A DNA stretch of 64,000 nucleotides from Wujia chipingensis (GCF_014337155.1 NZ_CP060632.1:248001-312000), one strand, 5' to 3'; counted from the stretch's first letter, positions 16,714 to 26,092 are shown. Numbers and translations are program-made. The notes: generated from the sequence alone by a model not told the origin.

Positions 16714-18132
16714 ATGAGAAAGACAAAGATTGTTTGTACGCTGGGACCCGCAACGGATAACGAGGATGTACTGCGGAAGCTTATGCTTGCTGGAATGAAT
16801 GTGGCAAGACTGAATTTTTCGCACGGTACACACGAAGAACAGAAGAAACGTATGGACATGGTCAAGAAGCTGCGTGCGGAGCTTGGACTTCCAATCGCAA
16901 TTTTGCTCGACACAAAAGGACCTGAGATTCGTACCCGCGATTTTGAGGGTGGAAAGGCAGAGCTTAAGGCGGGTGATTTCTTCACACTGACAACGAGAGA
17001 TCTTGTTGGTGACAGCACCATTACCTCTATCACATATAAGGATTTGTATAAGGATGTACAGATTGGTACTCATATTCTGATCGACGATGGTCTGATCGAG
17101 CTTCAGGTAACATCGATCAGTGGAGAGGATATCTTATGTACCGTTATTACCGGAGGCCCGGTTTCTAACCACAAGGGCATCAATGTGCCGGATGTGCATC
17201 TGAATATGCCGTACTTAAGCGAAGTAGATCAGAGCGATATCCTGTTTGGTATTGAGCAGGATGTAGATTTTGTAGCGGCTTCTTTCGTTCGTTCCGCTAA
17301 GGATGTATTGGAGATTCGTGAGCTGTTAAATGCAAATGGTGGAAATAATATCAACATCATTTCCAAGATCGAGAATTCTGAAGGTGTTAACCACATTGAT
17401 GACATTATCTATGTATCAGATGGTATCATGGTTGCCCGTGGAGATATGGGCGTCGAGATTCCTTGTGAGGAAGTTCCGGTTATCCAGAAGATGATTATCA
17501 ATAAGGTATATATGGCTGGTAAGCAGGTTATCACAGCCACACAGATGCTGGATTCCATGATCAAGAATCCACGTCCGACACGTGCGGAGACAACGGATGT
17601 AGCCAATGCAATCTATGATGGTACAAGTGCGGTTATGCTGTCTGGCGAGAGTGCTGCCGGTAAATATCCGGTAGAGGCAGTTGAGATGATGGCAAAGATT
17701 GCAGAGCGTGCAGAGGCAGCCATTGATTATAAGAAGAATTTCTTCCACTATGAGCGTGCAGCAAACCAGAACGTGACAGATGCGGTCTGCCATGCAGCTT
17801 GTACAACAGCCATTGACTTAAATGCGGCAGCGGTTATCATCGTGACAAAGTCTGGTGTATCTGCAAGAAATATTTCGAAGTACAGACCAAGCTGCAACAT
17901 CATTGCCGGTACGACAAGTGACAAGGCATATCGTCAGCTCAATATGTCATGGGGCGTAACTCCGGTACATCTCGAAGAGCAGAATGAGGTATTCACACTG
18001 TTTGATCATGCAGTGGCAGCAGGTAAGAAGCAGGGCTTGTTACAGCCGGGCGATAAGGTTGTTATCGGCGCAGGTGTACCACTTGGTATTTCCGGAAATA
18101 CAAATATGTTGAAGGTTCAGGTCGTAGAGTAA
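16714..18132 (+). CDS. pyk: Pyruvate kinase
   Basis: Converts phosphoenolpyruvate and ADP to pyruvate and ATP, the last step of glycolysis. 472 residues, i.e. without the extra C-terminal PEP-utiliser domain present in some Firmicutes. RKTKIVCTLGPATDN at the N terminus, LDTKGPEIRT, and the active-site segment IISKIENSEGVNHIDDII with MVARGDMGVEIP are diagnostic. ATG at 16714 is preferred over the GTG at 16711 because of family N termini and a GAGG nine bases upstream. An IS630 element ends 61 bases upstream, so the native promoter is displaced. The next gene starts ten bases after the stop. Confidence 0.96.
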   Translation: MRKTKIVCTLGPATDNEDVLRKLMLAGMNVARLNFSHGTHEEQKKRMDMVKKLRAELGLPIAILLDTKGPEIRTRDFEGGKAELKAGDFFTLTTRDLVGDSTITSITYKDLYKDVQIGTHILIDDGLIELQVTSISGEDILCTVITGGPVSNHKGINVPDVHLNMPYLSEVDQSDILFGIEQDVDFVAASFVRSAKDVLEIRELLNANGGNNINIISKIENSEGVNHIDDIIYVSDGIMVARGDMGVEIPCEEVPVIQKMIINKVYMAGKQVITATQMLDSMIKNPRPTRAETTDVANAIYDGTSAVMLSGESAAGKYPVEAVEMMAKIAERAEAAIDYKKNFFHYERAANQNVTDAVCHAACTTAIDLNAAAVIIVTKSGVSARNISKYRPSCNIIAGTTSDKAYRQLNMSWGVTPVHLEEQNEVFTLFDHAVAAGKKQGLLQPGDKVVIGAGVPLGISGNTNMLKVQVVE

Positions 18133-18142
18133 GAGAGGGTTT

Positions 18143-18844
18143 ATGAAAACACTGGTGATAATTCCAGCCTACAATGAGGCACCGAATATTGTGCATACGG
18201 TAGAAAGCTTAAAAGCAGCATGCCCGGACGTGGATTACGTAGTTGTAAATGATTGTTCTGGCGATGATACAGCAAAAATCTGTGAGGAGCATGGATATAC
18301 ATATCTGAATCTTCCGATCAATCTGGGAATTGGCGGAGGTATGCAGACTGGATATCGGTATGCAGCAGAAAATGGATATGATATTGCAATTCAGATGGAT
18401 GGAGATGGACAGCACAATGCGGAATATATTCCTGATTTGATTGCCCCGATTGAAAAAGGAGAGGCGGATCTGGTTATTGGATCACGTTTTATCAATAAAG
18501 AAGGATTTCAGACATCGGGTATGCGCCGTGCAGGTATCAATATTCTGAATACAGTTCTCCGGTTGTGCGGACATGTCCGGGTAACAGATGCGACAAGTGG
18601 ATTTCGCGCAGCGTCCAGGGGAGTCATTACGTTTTTTGCTCATAATTATGCACAGGATTATCCAGAACCGGAGTCAATCATTGCAGTGAATGCAAGTGGA
18701 TTTAAGGTAAAGGAGGTTCCCGTAATCATGAATGAACGAACCGCAGGTGTGTCTTCGATTAGCCCGTGGAAGTCGGTATATTATATGATAAAGGTAACTC
18801 TGGCAATTGTGATTTACCGGATTGCAGGAAAAAAATGGAGGTAA
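18143..18844 (+). CDS. Family 2 glycosyltransferase (DPM1-like)
   Basis: 233 residues of GT-A fold. VVNDCSGDDT, the nucleotide-sugar site MDGDGQH and GSRF.N are the signatures of polyprenyl-phosphate-sugar synthases of the DPM1/DpgT type. It has no C-terminal transmembrane helices and is likely peripheral on the inner face of the membrane. It forms a tight unit with a DUF2304 protein and a second glycosyltransferase (overlap or four-base spacing). Many Gram-positive wall-polysaccharide loci have this GT2-DUF2304 pair. It starts ten bases after pyk, so it may be co-transcribed with it. Confidence 0.88.
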   Translation: MKTLVIIPAYNEAPNIVHTVESLKAACPDVDYVVVNDCSGDDTAKICEEHGYTYLNLPINLGIGGGMQTGYRYAAENGYDIAIQMDGDGQHNAEYIPDLIAPIEKGEADLVIGSRFINKEGFQTSGMRRAGINILNTVLRLCGHVRVTDATSGFRAASRGVITFFAHNYAQDYPEPESIIAVNASGFKVKEVPVIMNERTAGVSSISPWKSVYYMIKVTLAIVIYRIAGKKWR

Positions 18845-18848
18845 ACAG

Positions 18849-19232
18849 ATGATGACAACTATATTTCGTATAATTTTGTTGATCGGCGTGCTGTTATACC
18901 TCGCGATTATACTGGTATTGATGCGGAAGGGACGGATGAGTTTAAAATATTCATTGATCTGGTTCCTGTCCGGTGTGATTTTGCTGATTTGCGCGATATT
19001 TCCACAGGTCATTCGGTTCTTTACACAGTTGATGGGTGTGTATTCTGAAGCAAATGCAGTATTCTTTATTGGGGTTTGCTTCCTGATTCTGATTGGGCTG
19101 TCATTGACGTCGATTGCGTCCGGACAATCAGAGCGAATCCGGACATTAGTGCAGACACAGGCAATTCTGGAAAAACGCGTGCGCGAATTGGAAAAGAAGA
19201 TGGAGCAGATGGAGCATGAAACAGAAAAATAA
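18849..19232 (+). CDS. DUF2304 membrane protein
   Basis: 127 residues from the ATG at 18849, placed by the GGAGG at 18836-18840. Three hydrophobic helices (about 3-24, 34-54, 66-87) are followed by a cytosolic coiled-coil tail (ILEKRVRELEKKMEQME). Length and layout match DUF2304, a family regularly found next to DPM1-like glycosyltransferases and thought to be an accessory in making or moving lipid-linked sugars. The last 17 bases overlap the next glycosyltransferase. Confidence 0.85.
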   Translation: MMTTIFRIILLIGVLLYLAIILVLMRKGRMSLKYSLIWFLSGVILLICAIFPQVIRFFTQLMGVYSEANAVFFIGVCFLILIGLSLTSIASGQSERIRTLVQTQAILEKRVRELEKKMEQMEHETEK

Positions 19233-20028
19233 TTTTACGGCAAGGGATCATACATTTGTGATCTGTGCATACAAAGAAAGTAAATATCTGAAAAACTGTA
19301 TCCGGTCCTTGGAGAACCAGACAGTGAAAAGCCACATTCTGATTGCAACATCAACAGGAAATGCGTATATTCGTGGTTTGGCAGAACAATATCATATTTC
19401 TTTATATGAAAATGATGCCCCATCCGGGATTGCAACGGATTGGAATTTTGCGTATCGGCAGGCACATACAAAATTAGTAACGATTGCACATCAGGATGAT
19501 ATTTATAATCCAAATTATCTGGAAGAGATGTTAGACGCATTGAATCGTGCAAACGATCCGATTCTTGCACATTCGGCATATTATGAGATCCGGGATGGAA
19601 AACCGGTGTATAAGAACCGGTTGTTGACGATTAAGAAGCTGTTGTTGCTTCCATTTACAACAAGGAAAACGTGGAATAGTATATTCCTGCGTCGACGATC
19701 TCTGTCGTTTGGATGTGGAATATGTTGTCCGTCCGTTACGTATGTGAAGGCAAGGTTGCCAGAAGAACCATTTACAGTTGGCTGTAAGGCAGATTTGGAT
19801 TGGGAAGCGTGGGAAAGATATTCTAAGCTGCCAGGAGCTTTCTGCTATGTGAAGAAGCCGATTATGGGGCATCGTGTACATGAGGAATCAGAAACCTCGC
19901 ATGTGATTGGAGAAAACAATGGACGAAGTCCAGAAGATTATGCTATGTATCGGAAATTCTGGCCGGAATGGATGGCGAAATTGCTGATGCATTTCTATCA
20001 AAAGGGACAGGATAGTAACCAGTTATAG
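19216..20028 (+). CDS. Family 2 glycosyltransferase (rhamnosyltransferase-like)
   Basis: 270 residues, GT-A fold. FVICAYKESKYLKNCIRSL at the N terminus and HQDDIYNPNYLEEM (the metal-binding acidic motif) are typical of wall-polysaccharide and rhamnan glycosyltransferases; EAWERYSKLPGAF corresponds to the acceptor-side ED/W region. No membrane helix. It overlaps the DUF2304 gene and ends the operon. Acceptor and sugar are unknown. rfbA elsewhere in the window would supply dTDP-sugars, so rhamnose is possible but inferred. Confidence 0.82.
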   Translation: MKQKNNFTARDHTFVICAYKESKYLKNCIRSLENQTVKSHILIATSTGNAYIRGLAEQYHISLYENDAPSGIATDWNFAYRQAHTKLVTIAHQDDIYNPNYLEEMLDALNRANDPILAHSAYYEIRDGKPVYKNRLLTIKKLLLLPFTTRKTWNSIFLRRRSLSFGCGICCPSVTYVKARLPEEPFTVGCKADLDWEAWERYSKLPGAFCYVKKPIMGHRVHEESETSHVIGENNGRSPEDYAMYRKFWPEWMAKLLMHFYQKGQDSNQL

Positions 20029-20045
20029 GAAATTGTAAAAATTAC

Positions 20046-20074
20046 TTGCTATCTGGGACAAAAAGGGGTACAAT
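20046..20074 (+). promoter_or_regulatory. Predicted sigma-A promoter of the ferredoxin gene
   Basis: TTGCTA, 17-base spacer, TACAAT, about 73 bases before the start codon. A Fur-type palindrome covers the likely start of transcription. Confidence 0.6.
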
Positions 20075-20082
20075 GTCAACAG

Positions 20083-20097
20083 TGATAATAATTATCA
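20083..20097. promoter_or_regulatory. Perfect 7-1-7 Fur-type box
   Basis: TGATAATAATTATCA is a perfect palindrome identical to the Bacillus Fur 7-1-7 consensus TGATAAT-n-ATTATCA. It starts nine bases after the -10 box, a position that would block transcription. A related shorter palindrome (TGATATTATCA) follows at 20106-20116. Binding is predicted, not shown. Confidence 0.65.
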
Positions 20098-20147
20098 ATA
20101 AAGAATGATATTATCAATACTGAATGAAGAGTAAGGAGGATATTACC

Positions 20148-20318
20148 ATGGCATTTCAGATCAACGATGGATGCGTTATGTGTGGAGCATGTGCAGGCGC
20201 TTGTCCTGTAGGCGCAATCTCAGAAGGCGATGGCAAGTACGAAATCGACGCTTCTGCATGTATCTCATGTGGAGCATGTGCAGGAACTTGCCCAACAGGT
20301 GTTATCTCTGAGGAGTAA
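20148..20318 (+). CDS. 2[4Fe-4S] ferredoxin
   Basis: 56 residues with two CxxCxxCxxxCP clusters (CVMCGACAGACP and CISCGACAGTCP), the classic clostridial ferredoxin that carries low-potential electrons for pyruvate:ferredoxin oxidoreductase, hydrogenase and Rnf. The ATG at 20148 follows AAGGAGG at the right distance; an upstream in-frame ATG at 20124 precedes the SD and would add eight residues unlike the family. Monocistronic, with its own promoter, a Fur-like operator and a terminator. Iron control of an iron-sulphur protein by a Fur-type site is unusual. Confidence 0.95.
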   Translation: MAFQINDGCVMCGACAGACPVGAISEGDGKYEIDASACISCGACAGTCPTGVISEE

Positions 20319-20339
20319 TCGGTCAAATGATTACATATA

Positions 20340-20378
20340 GAAAAAGAGTCTTGATTGTCAATCAAGGCTCTTTTTCTT
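20340..20378 (+). terminator. Rho-independent terminator of ferredoxin
   Basis: AGAAAAAGAGTCTTGATT pairs with AATCAAGGCTCTTTTTCT (one G-T pair) around a three-base loop, followed by a T-rich end. Confidence 0.85.
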
Positions 20379-20669
20379 ATGTCTTGATATTACAATATGG
20401 AAATTATTTTATGTGACCGATATCACCTTCCTTCGCTGCGCGCATATCATATCCGTATAGATATAAGAAGCTTCTGTGATAGTTTTATATTCCTTCGTAT
20501 GATATGACACATCTGTAAATATAATTGGAATAAAGCTACAGGAAATACCTGTAAAGAAATAAGAATTGTAAATAACTATGCAAGATTTACCATACTATAT
20601 TATTGGGAAAAAAGCAAGTCTCTGGAATCGAATTTCCAGTAATATTTTGTGAAAATATTGAGAAATCGC
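20379..20669. other. Non-coding AT-rich stretch before mecA
   Basis: I see no gene here. It contains several short hairpins (ACAGG/CCTGT near 20540, CTGGAA/TTCCAG at 20622-20639) and repeated ATATCATA/TATGATAT words around 20446 and 20499. None matches a riboswitch I know. Confidence 0.4.
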
Positions 20670-20697
20670 TTTACATGTGGGAGTTTTGTGATAAACT
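20670..20697 (+). promoter_or_regulatory. Predicted sigma-A promoter of mecA
   Basis: TTTACA, 16-base spacer, TAAACT, 53 bases before the ATG. Confidence 0.55.
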
Positions 20698-20750
20698 AAG
20701 TAATACAAAAAATAATGTTTTTGTAAACACTTGCGAAGGAGTTGACGAGT

Positions 20751-21581
20751 ATGAAGCTAGAACGATTAAGCGAGAATCAGATACGTTGCACACTTTATAA
20801 GTCAGACTTGGCAGATAAGGAACTTCATTTAACGGAATTAGCATATGGAACAGACAAAGCCAAAGAACTGTTCCGGGAACTGATGCAGCAGGCATCCAGT
20901 GAATTAGGATTTGAAGTGGATAATGTTCCGCTTATGATAGAAGCAATACCTGTATCGCCAGAGTGTTTGATTCTGGTTATTACAAAAGTAGATGACCCGG
21001 AGGAACTGGATACAAGATTCTCCAGATTTACACGTCCATCGGATGTGGATGATTCCTATGAGGACGATGAGGAGGATGAAGATTCGGATGGTGGTCTTGG
21101 ATTGGCAGATGAAGCCGATGGCGAATCCATTGTCGAGGACAATCCGGTGAATGGACTGCTGAAGGCAATCGGCGGATTGGCGGAAGACTTAAGTGGTCTG
21201 ATGAGTGGTAAGGGCGTAAAGCCGGCACAGACGAATCCATCTGCATCGGATCGCAGAACAGAGATTCCGCAGGCGGTGGAACAGCCGGAAATCTTCCGTA
21301 TCTATGCATTTAAGAATCTGGATCAGGTTATCTTGTCTGCAAAACTTGTAAAGGGTATCTATGACAGCGAGAATTCTTTGTATAAGAATCCGCGAGACAG
21401 TCGTTTTTATCTGTATATGACGAAGGATAAAAACACAGACAATGAGTTTGTGAAGACCTGTAACCTGTTGGGTGAATATAGTAACCGGGTACGTGCAACG
21501 TATGCTACACCAAGTCACATGCGTGAGCATTATAAACTGATTATTGATGCGAATGCATTGCAGACACTTGCGAAGCTGTAA
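20751..21581 (+). CDS. mecA: Adaptor protein MecA
   Basis: 276 residues. The N-terminal domain (KLERLSENQIRCTLYKSDL) is the substrate-recognition domain of MecA; the C-terminal domain (FRIYAFKNLDQVILSAKLV, RFYLYM, EYSNRV, DANALQTLAKL) is the ClpC-binding part. The two are joined by an unusually acidic Asp/Glu-rich linker at about 98-140. MecA delivers substrates to the ClpCP protease and in Bacillus keeps competence off. ATG at 20751 chosen from the GAAGGAG SD; a TTG nine bases earlier is also in frame. Monocistronic between its promoter and a bidirectional terminator. Confidence 0.86.
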   Translation: MKLERLSENQIRCTLYKSDLADKELHLTELAYGTDKAKELFRELMQQASSELGFEVDNVPLMIEAIPVSPECLILVITKVDDPEELDTRFSRFTRPSDVDDSYEDDEEDEDSDGGLGLADEADGESIVEDNPVNGLLKAIGGLAEDLSGLMSGKGVKPAQTNPSASDRRTEIPQAVEQPEIFRIYAFKNLDQVILSAKLVKGIYDSENSLYKNPRDSRFYLYMTKDKNTDNEFVKTCNLLGEYSNRVRATYATPSHMREHYKLIIDANALQTLAKL

Positions 21582-21594
21582 AGAACAGTGAAAT

Positions 21595-21639
21595 AAAAAA
21601 GATCATCGACGTTATTGTTGACGTCGATGATCTTTTTTG
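21595..21639. terminator. Bidirectional terminator, mecA / tkt
   Basis: GATCATCGACGT and its complement pair around a small loop, with an A-run on the left and T-run on the right. Confidence 0.9.
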
Positions 21640-21689
21640 TGTATTATGCAGATATTTCTATCTGCATGATGTATGGAATTTATAATAGG

Positions 21690-23681
21690 TTAGTTCAAAG
21701 TTTTCTTCACAGCTGCAACAACTGCATCCTTTGTGATGCCGAAGTGCTCAAAGAGCTGATTGCCTGGCGCAGAAGCACCGAAGGACTTCATTCCGACGAA
21801 CTCGCCGTTGATACCGATGTATTTGCCCCATCCAAACTCGGAGAGTGCTTCGACACCAACTCTGGCTGTGACGTTCTTTGGAAGTATTGCATCCTTGTAC
21901 TCATCGGGCTGATCCTCAAACAGATCCATACATGGCATGCTGACAACGCGGACATCAATATTCTCGGCTGCAAGCTCTTTCTTTGCCTCGACAGCAAGGG
22001 AAACTTCCGAACCGGTTGCGATGATGATGGCATCTGGTGTATCCTTCGTGGAATCCTCTAAGATGTAACCGCCCTTTAATGCTTCCTGGCTGCTGCCATC
22101 TAACTGTGGCAGATTCTGTCTGGAGAGAACCAGCGCAGTAGGCGCATCCTTCTTATTTGTTGCGAAGTACCATGCGGCTGCACATTCCGTTGCATCTGCT
22201 GGACGGTATACATAGAAGTTCGGCATAGCGCGGAGCATAGCGAGCTGCTCAATTGGCTCGTGAGTTGGACCATCTTCACCGACGCCGATACTGTCGTGTG
22301 TCAGTACATAAGTAAGAGGAACACCCATCAGAGCGGAAAGTCTTGCCATTGGCTTTACATAATCGCTGAATACGAAGAATGTAGAGACGAATGGACGTAA
22401 ACCTCCGTGCAGGGCAATACCATTTCCGATGGCTGCCATTGCGATTTCACGGATACCAAAGTGAATGTTCTTGCCAAGCGGATTCTCCTTGGAGAAGTCC
22501 CCGGCATCCTTCATGTTTGTCTTGGTTGATGGAGCAAGGTCTGCTGCACCACCAAACATATTAGGAACAACATTGTTGATAATATTCAAAAGCTTTCCGG
22601 ATACATTTCTGGTTGCTTCCGGCTTGTCGAAAGAATTCCAGAACTCGTCCAAGTCATAGAGACATTTTGCGTTGTCGGTGTTGTGGTAGTTGTCCCACAG
22701 CTCTTTCATCTCCGGATATGTCTTGCAGTAGTCTGCGAATAATGCATTCCATGCATCCTCGACCGTTGCCTTCTCCTCAGCAAGCTTGGCGAAATGATCG
22801 TAGACATCCTGATCTAATACGAAAGGTCCGTTGTCTGCGATACCAAGGTTTGCACGAAGGGCTGCAACGTTTTCAACACCGAGTGGCTCGCCGTGTGCAC
22901 TTGCCTTGCCTTCCTTGGCAGGACAGCCTGCACCGATCTTCGTCTTGATCTCAATCATGGAAGGTCTGCCTTTTTCTGCCTTGGCTGCTTCAATTGCCTT
23001 GCCGATGGCATCTAAGTCATTTCCGTCCTCAACAAGCTGTGTGTGGAAACCGAAGGACTCGAAACGCTGTCTTACATTCTCGCGGAATGCGATGTTCGTG
23101 TCACCTTCGATTGAAATATTGTTGGAATCATATAATACGATCAGCTTCTCCAGACCAAGTGTGCCTGCGAGTGAGAATGCTTCGTAGCTGATACCTTCCA
23201 TCATACAGCCATCGCCACCAAGTACATAAGTATAGTGGTCAACAACTGGGAAGTTTTCTTTGTTGAAAGTTGCGGCAAGATGCTTTTCTGCCATTGCCAT
23301 ACCAACTGCCATTGCCATACCGGCGCCAAGTGGACCAGTGGTGGCTTCTACGCCAACCGTGTGACCATATTCCGGATGTCCCGGTGTCTTGGAACCAAGC
23401 TGACGGAAGTTTTTCATATCCTCAATTGTGATACCGTAACCGAAGAAGTGAAGCAGGGAATATAACAGGGCGGAGCCATGTCCACCGGACAGAATGAAAC
23501 GGTCGCGGTTTTCCCATTTTGGATCTTTCGGATTGTGGTTCATGTGGTTTGCCCACAGCTCATATGCCATAGGAGCAGAACCAAGTGGAAGTCCCGGATG
23601 ACCGGAGTTTGCCTTCTGGATGGCGTCTGCGGCAAGCACACGAATGGAATTTACGGATTTTGTGTCAATTGCACTACTCAT
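21690..23681 (-). CDS. tkt: Transketolase
   Basis: 663 residues from the ATG at 23681, nine bases after GGAG (a TTG two codons earlier is also in frame). Thiamine-diphosphate enzyme moving two-carbon units in the pentose phosphate pathway. [33 protein letters not shown] (ThDP/Mg site GDG...N), and [20 protein letters not shown] are signature motifs; the C-terminal domain ends [17 protein letters not shown]. Full length. It is the last gene of a leftward group with the Bax-inhibitor-like and DUF1858 genes (36- and 60-base gaps, no terminator between). Confidence 0.96.
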   Translation of the reverse strand: MSSAIDTKSVNSIRVLAADAIQKANSGHPGLPLGSAPMAYELWANHMNHNPKDPKWENRDRFILSGGHGSALLYSLLHFFGYGITIEDMKNFRQLGSKTPGHPEYGHTVGVEATTGPLGAGMAMAVGMAMAEKHLAATFNKENFPVVDHYTYVLGGDGCMMEGISYEAFSLAGTLGLEKLIVLYDSNNISIEGDTNIAFRENVRQRFESFGFHTQLVEDGNDLDAIGKAIEAAKAEKGRPSMIEIKTKIGAGCPAKEGKASAHGEPLGVENVAALRANLGIADNGPFVLDQDVYDHFAKLAEEKATVEDAWNALFADYCKTYPEMKELWDNYHNTDNAKCLYDLDEFWNSFDKPEATRNVSGKLLNIINNVVPNMFGGAADLAPSTKTNMKDAGDFSKENPLGKNIHFGIREIAMAAIGNGIALHGGLRPFVSTFFVFSDYVKPMARLSALMGVPLTYVLTHDSIGVGEDGPTHEPIEQLAMLRAMPNFYVYRPADATECAAAWYFATNKKDAPTALVLSRQNLPQLDGSSQEALKGGYILEDSTKDTPDAIIIATGSEVSLAVEAKKELAAENIDVRVVSMPCMDLFEDQPDEYKDAILPKNVTARVGVEALSEFGWGKYIGINGEFVGMKSFGASAPGNQLFEHFGITKDAVVAAVKKTLN

Positions 23682-23717
23682 GTTCAATGCTCTCCTCTAA
23701 ATAAGTTTCTTGTATGA

Positions 23718-24560
23718 TTAATTTCTGTTCGCACGTGCTAAGATCTTCATGATACGCAGGAACAGGTTTACAATATCCAAATACAACTCAGAAGCGGAAT
23801 CAATCGCGTTATCTACGGTCTTTTCAATTGCGTTCGCCTTTGCCCAGTCGTAGCCGACATACAGGCAGAAGATTGCGACAACGACATAGTCGATGATACC
23901 AAGGCTTGCACCTGCGATCAGCATGATTGCTTCAACCACAACGGTGATAAGCAACGTGATACCAAGTGTTCTTCCCATGCTTAAAAAGAAATTCGGGTAG
24001 ATGGAAGAAATAATCATCATCACAAGTGTTACGGCAGCTGTAATACCGAATGCGGTTGCGACTATCATGTTGTATCCGATCGCACTATACAAGGTTACGG
24101 ATACGGCAATAACCATACCGATTGGAACAACCATCAGATTGTATCCGATGAAGCTGACAACCGGATTGTCGGATTTACGAACCATAAATGTACCAGCGAT
24201 GGCGAGAATGAAGTAACCGATATAAAAAGCAATCGGATTCGTTAATACAAAGCTGACGATGGAATCGCCGAAGACGGCAGTCATGATCGCATTGATAATG
24301 AAGCCGTACAGCAGTACACCGCCGATGATCAGATTGTACATCTCGCTGGAAATGATCTTTGCGGATGAGCCATAGCCGGCATTGTAGCCATTGTTGTAAT
24401 CATATCCTGCATTGTTGTACTGATACTGGTTATTGTATTGATAGTTATACTGGTTGTTGTCCTGATAATTGTACTGGTTATTGTAATTATTATAACCGTT
24501 GTTGGAGCCATTATTATAACCATTGTTATAGCCGTTGTTATAATCATTGTTGTAGGACAT
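23718..24560 (-). CDS. Bax inhibitor-1/YccA-like membrane protein with Asn/Tyr-rich tail
   Basis: 280 residues. Residues 1-67 are made almost only of Asn, Tyr, Gly and Gln (NNGYNNGYNN type repeats). The rest has seven hydrophobic helices in the order and spacing of the BI-1/YccA family, ending with the acidic pore-side motif VDNAIDSASELYLDIVNLF. In bacteria such proteins act as pH-sensitive cation leak channels or FtsH modulators, but function here is inferred from family only. AAAGGAGG lies upstream of the ATG. The low-complexity N terminus is cytosolic by the expected topology and resembles prion-like domains. Confidence 0.85.
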   Translation of the reverse strand: MSYNNDYNNGYNNGYNNGSNNGYNNYNNQYNYQDNNQYNYQYNNQYQYNNAGYDYNNGYNAGYGSSAKIISSEMYNLIIGGVLLYGFIINAIMTAVFGDSIVSFVLTNPIAFYIGYFILAIAGTFMVRKSDNPVVSFIGYNLMVVPIGMVIAVSVTLYSAIGYNMIVATAFGITAAVTLVMMIISSIYPNFFLSMGRTLGITLLITVVVEAIMLIAGASLGIIDYVVVAIFCLYVGYDWAKANAIEKTVDNAIDSASELYLDIVNLFLRIMKILARANRN

Positions 24561-24620
24561 AAGATTACCTCCTTTAAAATATGCTGCGGCAGGCGGTTTC
24601 CCACTTGCCGCGCATGTTAT

Positions 24621-24839
24621 TTATGCATTTGCCTCTTTCTTAGCAAGGTATGCGTTGATGTCAGCGATGACTTCATCACAATTCATGCCATGAACCATGC
24701 ATGCTTCTTCAAGGCTTTCCATAGCTGCGGAAGGACATCCGACACAGTGCATGCCGGCTGCCATAAGGATAGCGGCATTGCCTGGATCAACCTCGATAAT
24801 CTCGTGAATTAACATTGATTTATCAATCTGTTTTGCCAT
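24621..24839 (-). CDS. DUF1858 putative redox-disulfide protein
   Basis: 72 residues from the ATG at 24839, set by AAGGAGG. Matches the small DUF1858 family: [15 protein letters not shown] opening, [19 protein letters not shown] with the CxxC pair, and a later conserved Cys near MNCDEV. Members are often found with hybrid-cluster or electron-transfer proteins and are thought to be thiol redox or metal-binding domains. It is first in the leftward group with the BI-1-like gene and tkt. Confidence 0.88.
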   Translation of the reverse strand: MAKQIDKSMLIHEIIEVDPGNAAILMAAGMHCVGCPSAAMESLEEACMVHGMNCDEVIADINAYLAKKEANA

Positions 24840-24982
24840 AATATAAGACCTCCTTATTCTTCTGTTTCGCTCTTTTCGCAAAACACAACTAAGTATAACA
24901 TATAATAAAGAAAAAATCTATGGTAAAATCCTTCTAATAATGGTATAGTATAAATAGCTATGCGAAGGAAAAGGTAGGACAA

Positions 24983-25612
24983 ATGAAGGGAATTTTTCTG
25001 ACGATGGAGGGACCGGATGGTTCCGGCAAGACAACGCAGATTTTGAAATTGAAAGAGCATTTGATGCAGCACGGCTATGACGAAGTTGTTGTGACGAGAG
25101 AGCCGGGTGGAACGGTGATCAGTGAAGCAGTTCGCGGGATTCTTCTGAACCGGGAATATGCGGAGATGGATGACCATACGGAGGCATTGCTTTATGCAGC
25201 GGCACGTGCACAGCTTGTGGCGCAGGTGATCAAACCGGCACTGGACGCAGGAAAAGCGGTGATTAGTGACCGTTTCGTGGATTCCTCTGCCGTCTATCAG
25301 GGGATGGCACGCGGACTTGGCGTCGAGAAGATTTATGAGCTAAATGGATTCGCGATGCAGGGAATCTGGCCGGATCTGACGATTCATCTGGATCTGCCGG
25401 CGGAAGTTGGACTTGCCCGTGCAAAATCCCGCGCAGAGTTAGACCGGATGGAGGCACAGTCCACCGCTTTTCATGAGAAGGTGGCGCAGGGCTACCGTGA
25501 TCTGGCGGCACTTGCCCCGGAGCGAATCGTGACGATTGACGCGACACAGGACATCGACGCGATACATGCGGCAATCGTGGACAAAGTTGAGAAACTGCTT
25601 GCCGCAAGGTAA
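24983..25612 (+). CDS. tmk: Thymidylate kinase
   Basis: 209 residues. Phosphorylates dTMP to dTDP. Walker A GPDGSGKTTQ at residues 9-18, the DRE/P motif TREPGGT, and SDRFVDSSAVYQGMARGLG are typical. It heads the conserved rightward cluster tmk-yaaR-holB-ricT-trmN6-rsmI. Confidence 0.96.
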   Translation: MKGIFLTMEGPDGSGKTTQILKLKEHLMQHGYDEVVVTREPGGTVISEAVRGILLNREYAEMDDHTEALLYAAARAQLVAQVIKPALDAGKAVISDRFVDSSAVYQGMARGLGVEKIYELNGFAMQGIWPDLTIHLDLPAEVGLARAKSRAELDRMEAQSTAFHEKVAQGYRDLAALAPERIVTIDATQDIDAIHAAIVDKVEKLLAAR

Positions 25613-25645
25613 GTTGCAACAAAGATACCGAAAGGAGGAGAGTAC

Positions 25646-26092
25646 GTGGACAACAATGTGAAGATCAGTCAATTACAGCAATTGACGCAGATGGAAGCCC
25701 CCAAGAGCCAGAAGGCGACGGACGAAGAGTTCAAGTTTACTCTCATCCGCAACATAGATAAAGCCGATCTGAAGGAAAAACTGACCGGACTGATGAAGGA
25801 TATTGAGGAGCAGGGCGAGAAGATTGCCAAGCACATGGATATCAAGGATATGAAGAAATACCGCACCTCTATCAAAGAATTTATGAATGAGGTTGCGGCA
25901 AATGCACATGAATTTTCAAGAGAAAATTTCTTAGATCGCCGCGGCAGACACCGGGTGTACGGTATCATCCGGCAGGTGGATAAAAACCTTGACGATCTGG
26001 CACAGGAACTGATGAAGGAAGAGAAAGATCATCTCGCGATCCTCGGCAAGATCGATGATATCCGCGGATTGCTGATCGATATATCAACATAA
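25646..26092 (+). CDS. yaaR: YaaR family protein (DUF327)
   Basis: 148 residues starting at GTG after AAAGGAGGA. Helical, with the family's [27 protein letters not shown] segment near residue 100. Function of YaaR is not established; it sits in the same place, between tmk and holB, in many Firmicutes, which supports the call. Confidence 0.88.
   Translation: MDNNVKISQLQQLTQMEAPKSQKATDEEFKFTLIRNIDKADLKEKLTGLMKDIEEQGEKIAKHMDIKDMKKYRTSIKEFMNEVAANAHEFSRENFLDRRGRHRVYGIIRQVDKNLDDLAQELMKEEKDHLAILGKIDDIRGLLIDIST

Noticed and set aside
24320..24610. Rightward frames opposite the BI-1 gene coding for Tyr/Cys/His- or Ile/Val-rich repeats
   Set aside because: They are antisense readings of the Asn/Tyr codon repeats, without ribosome sites.
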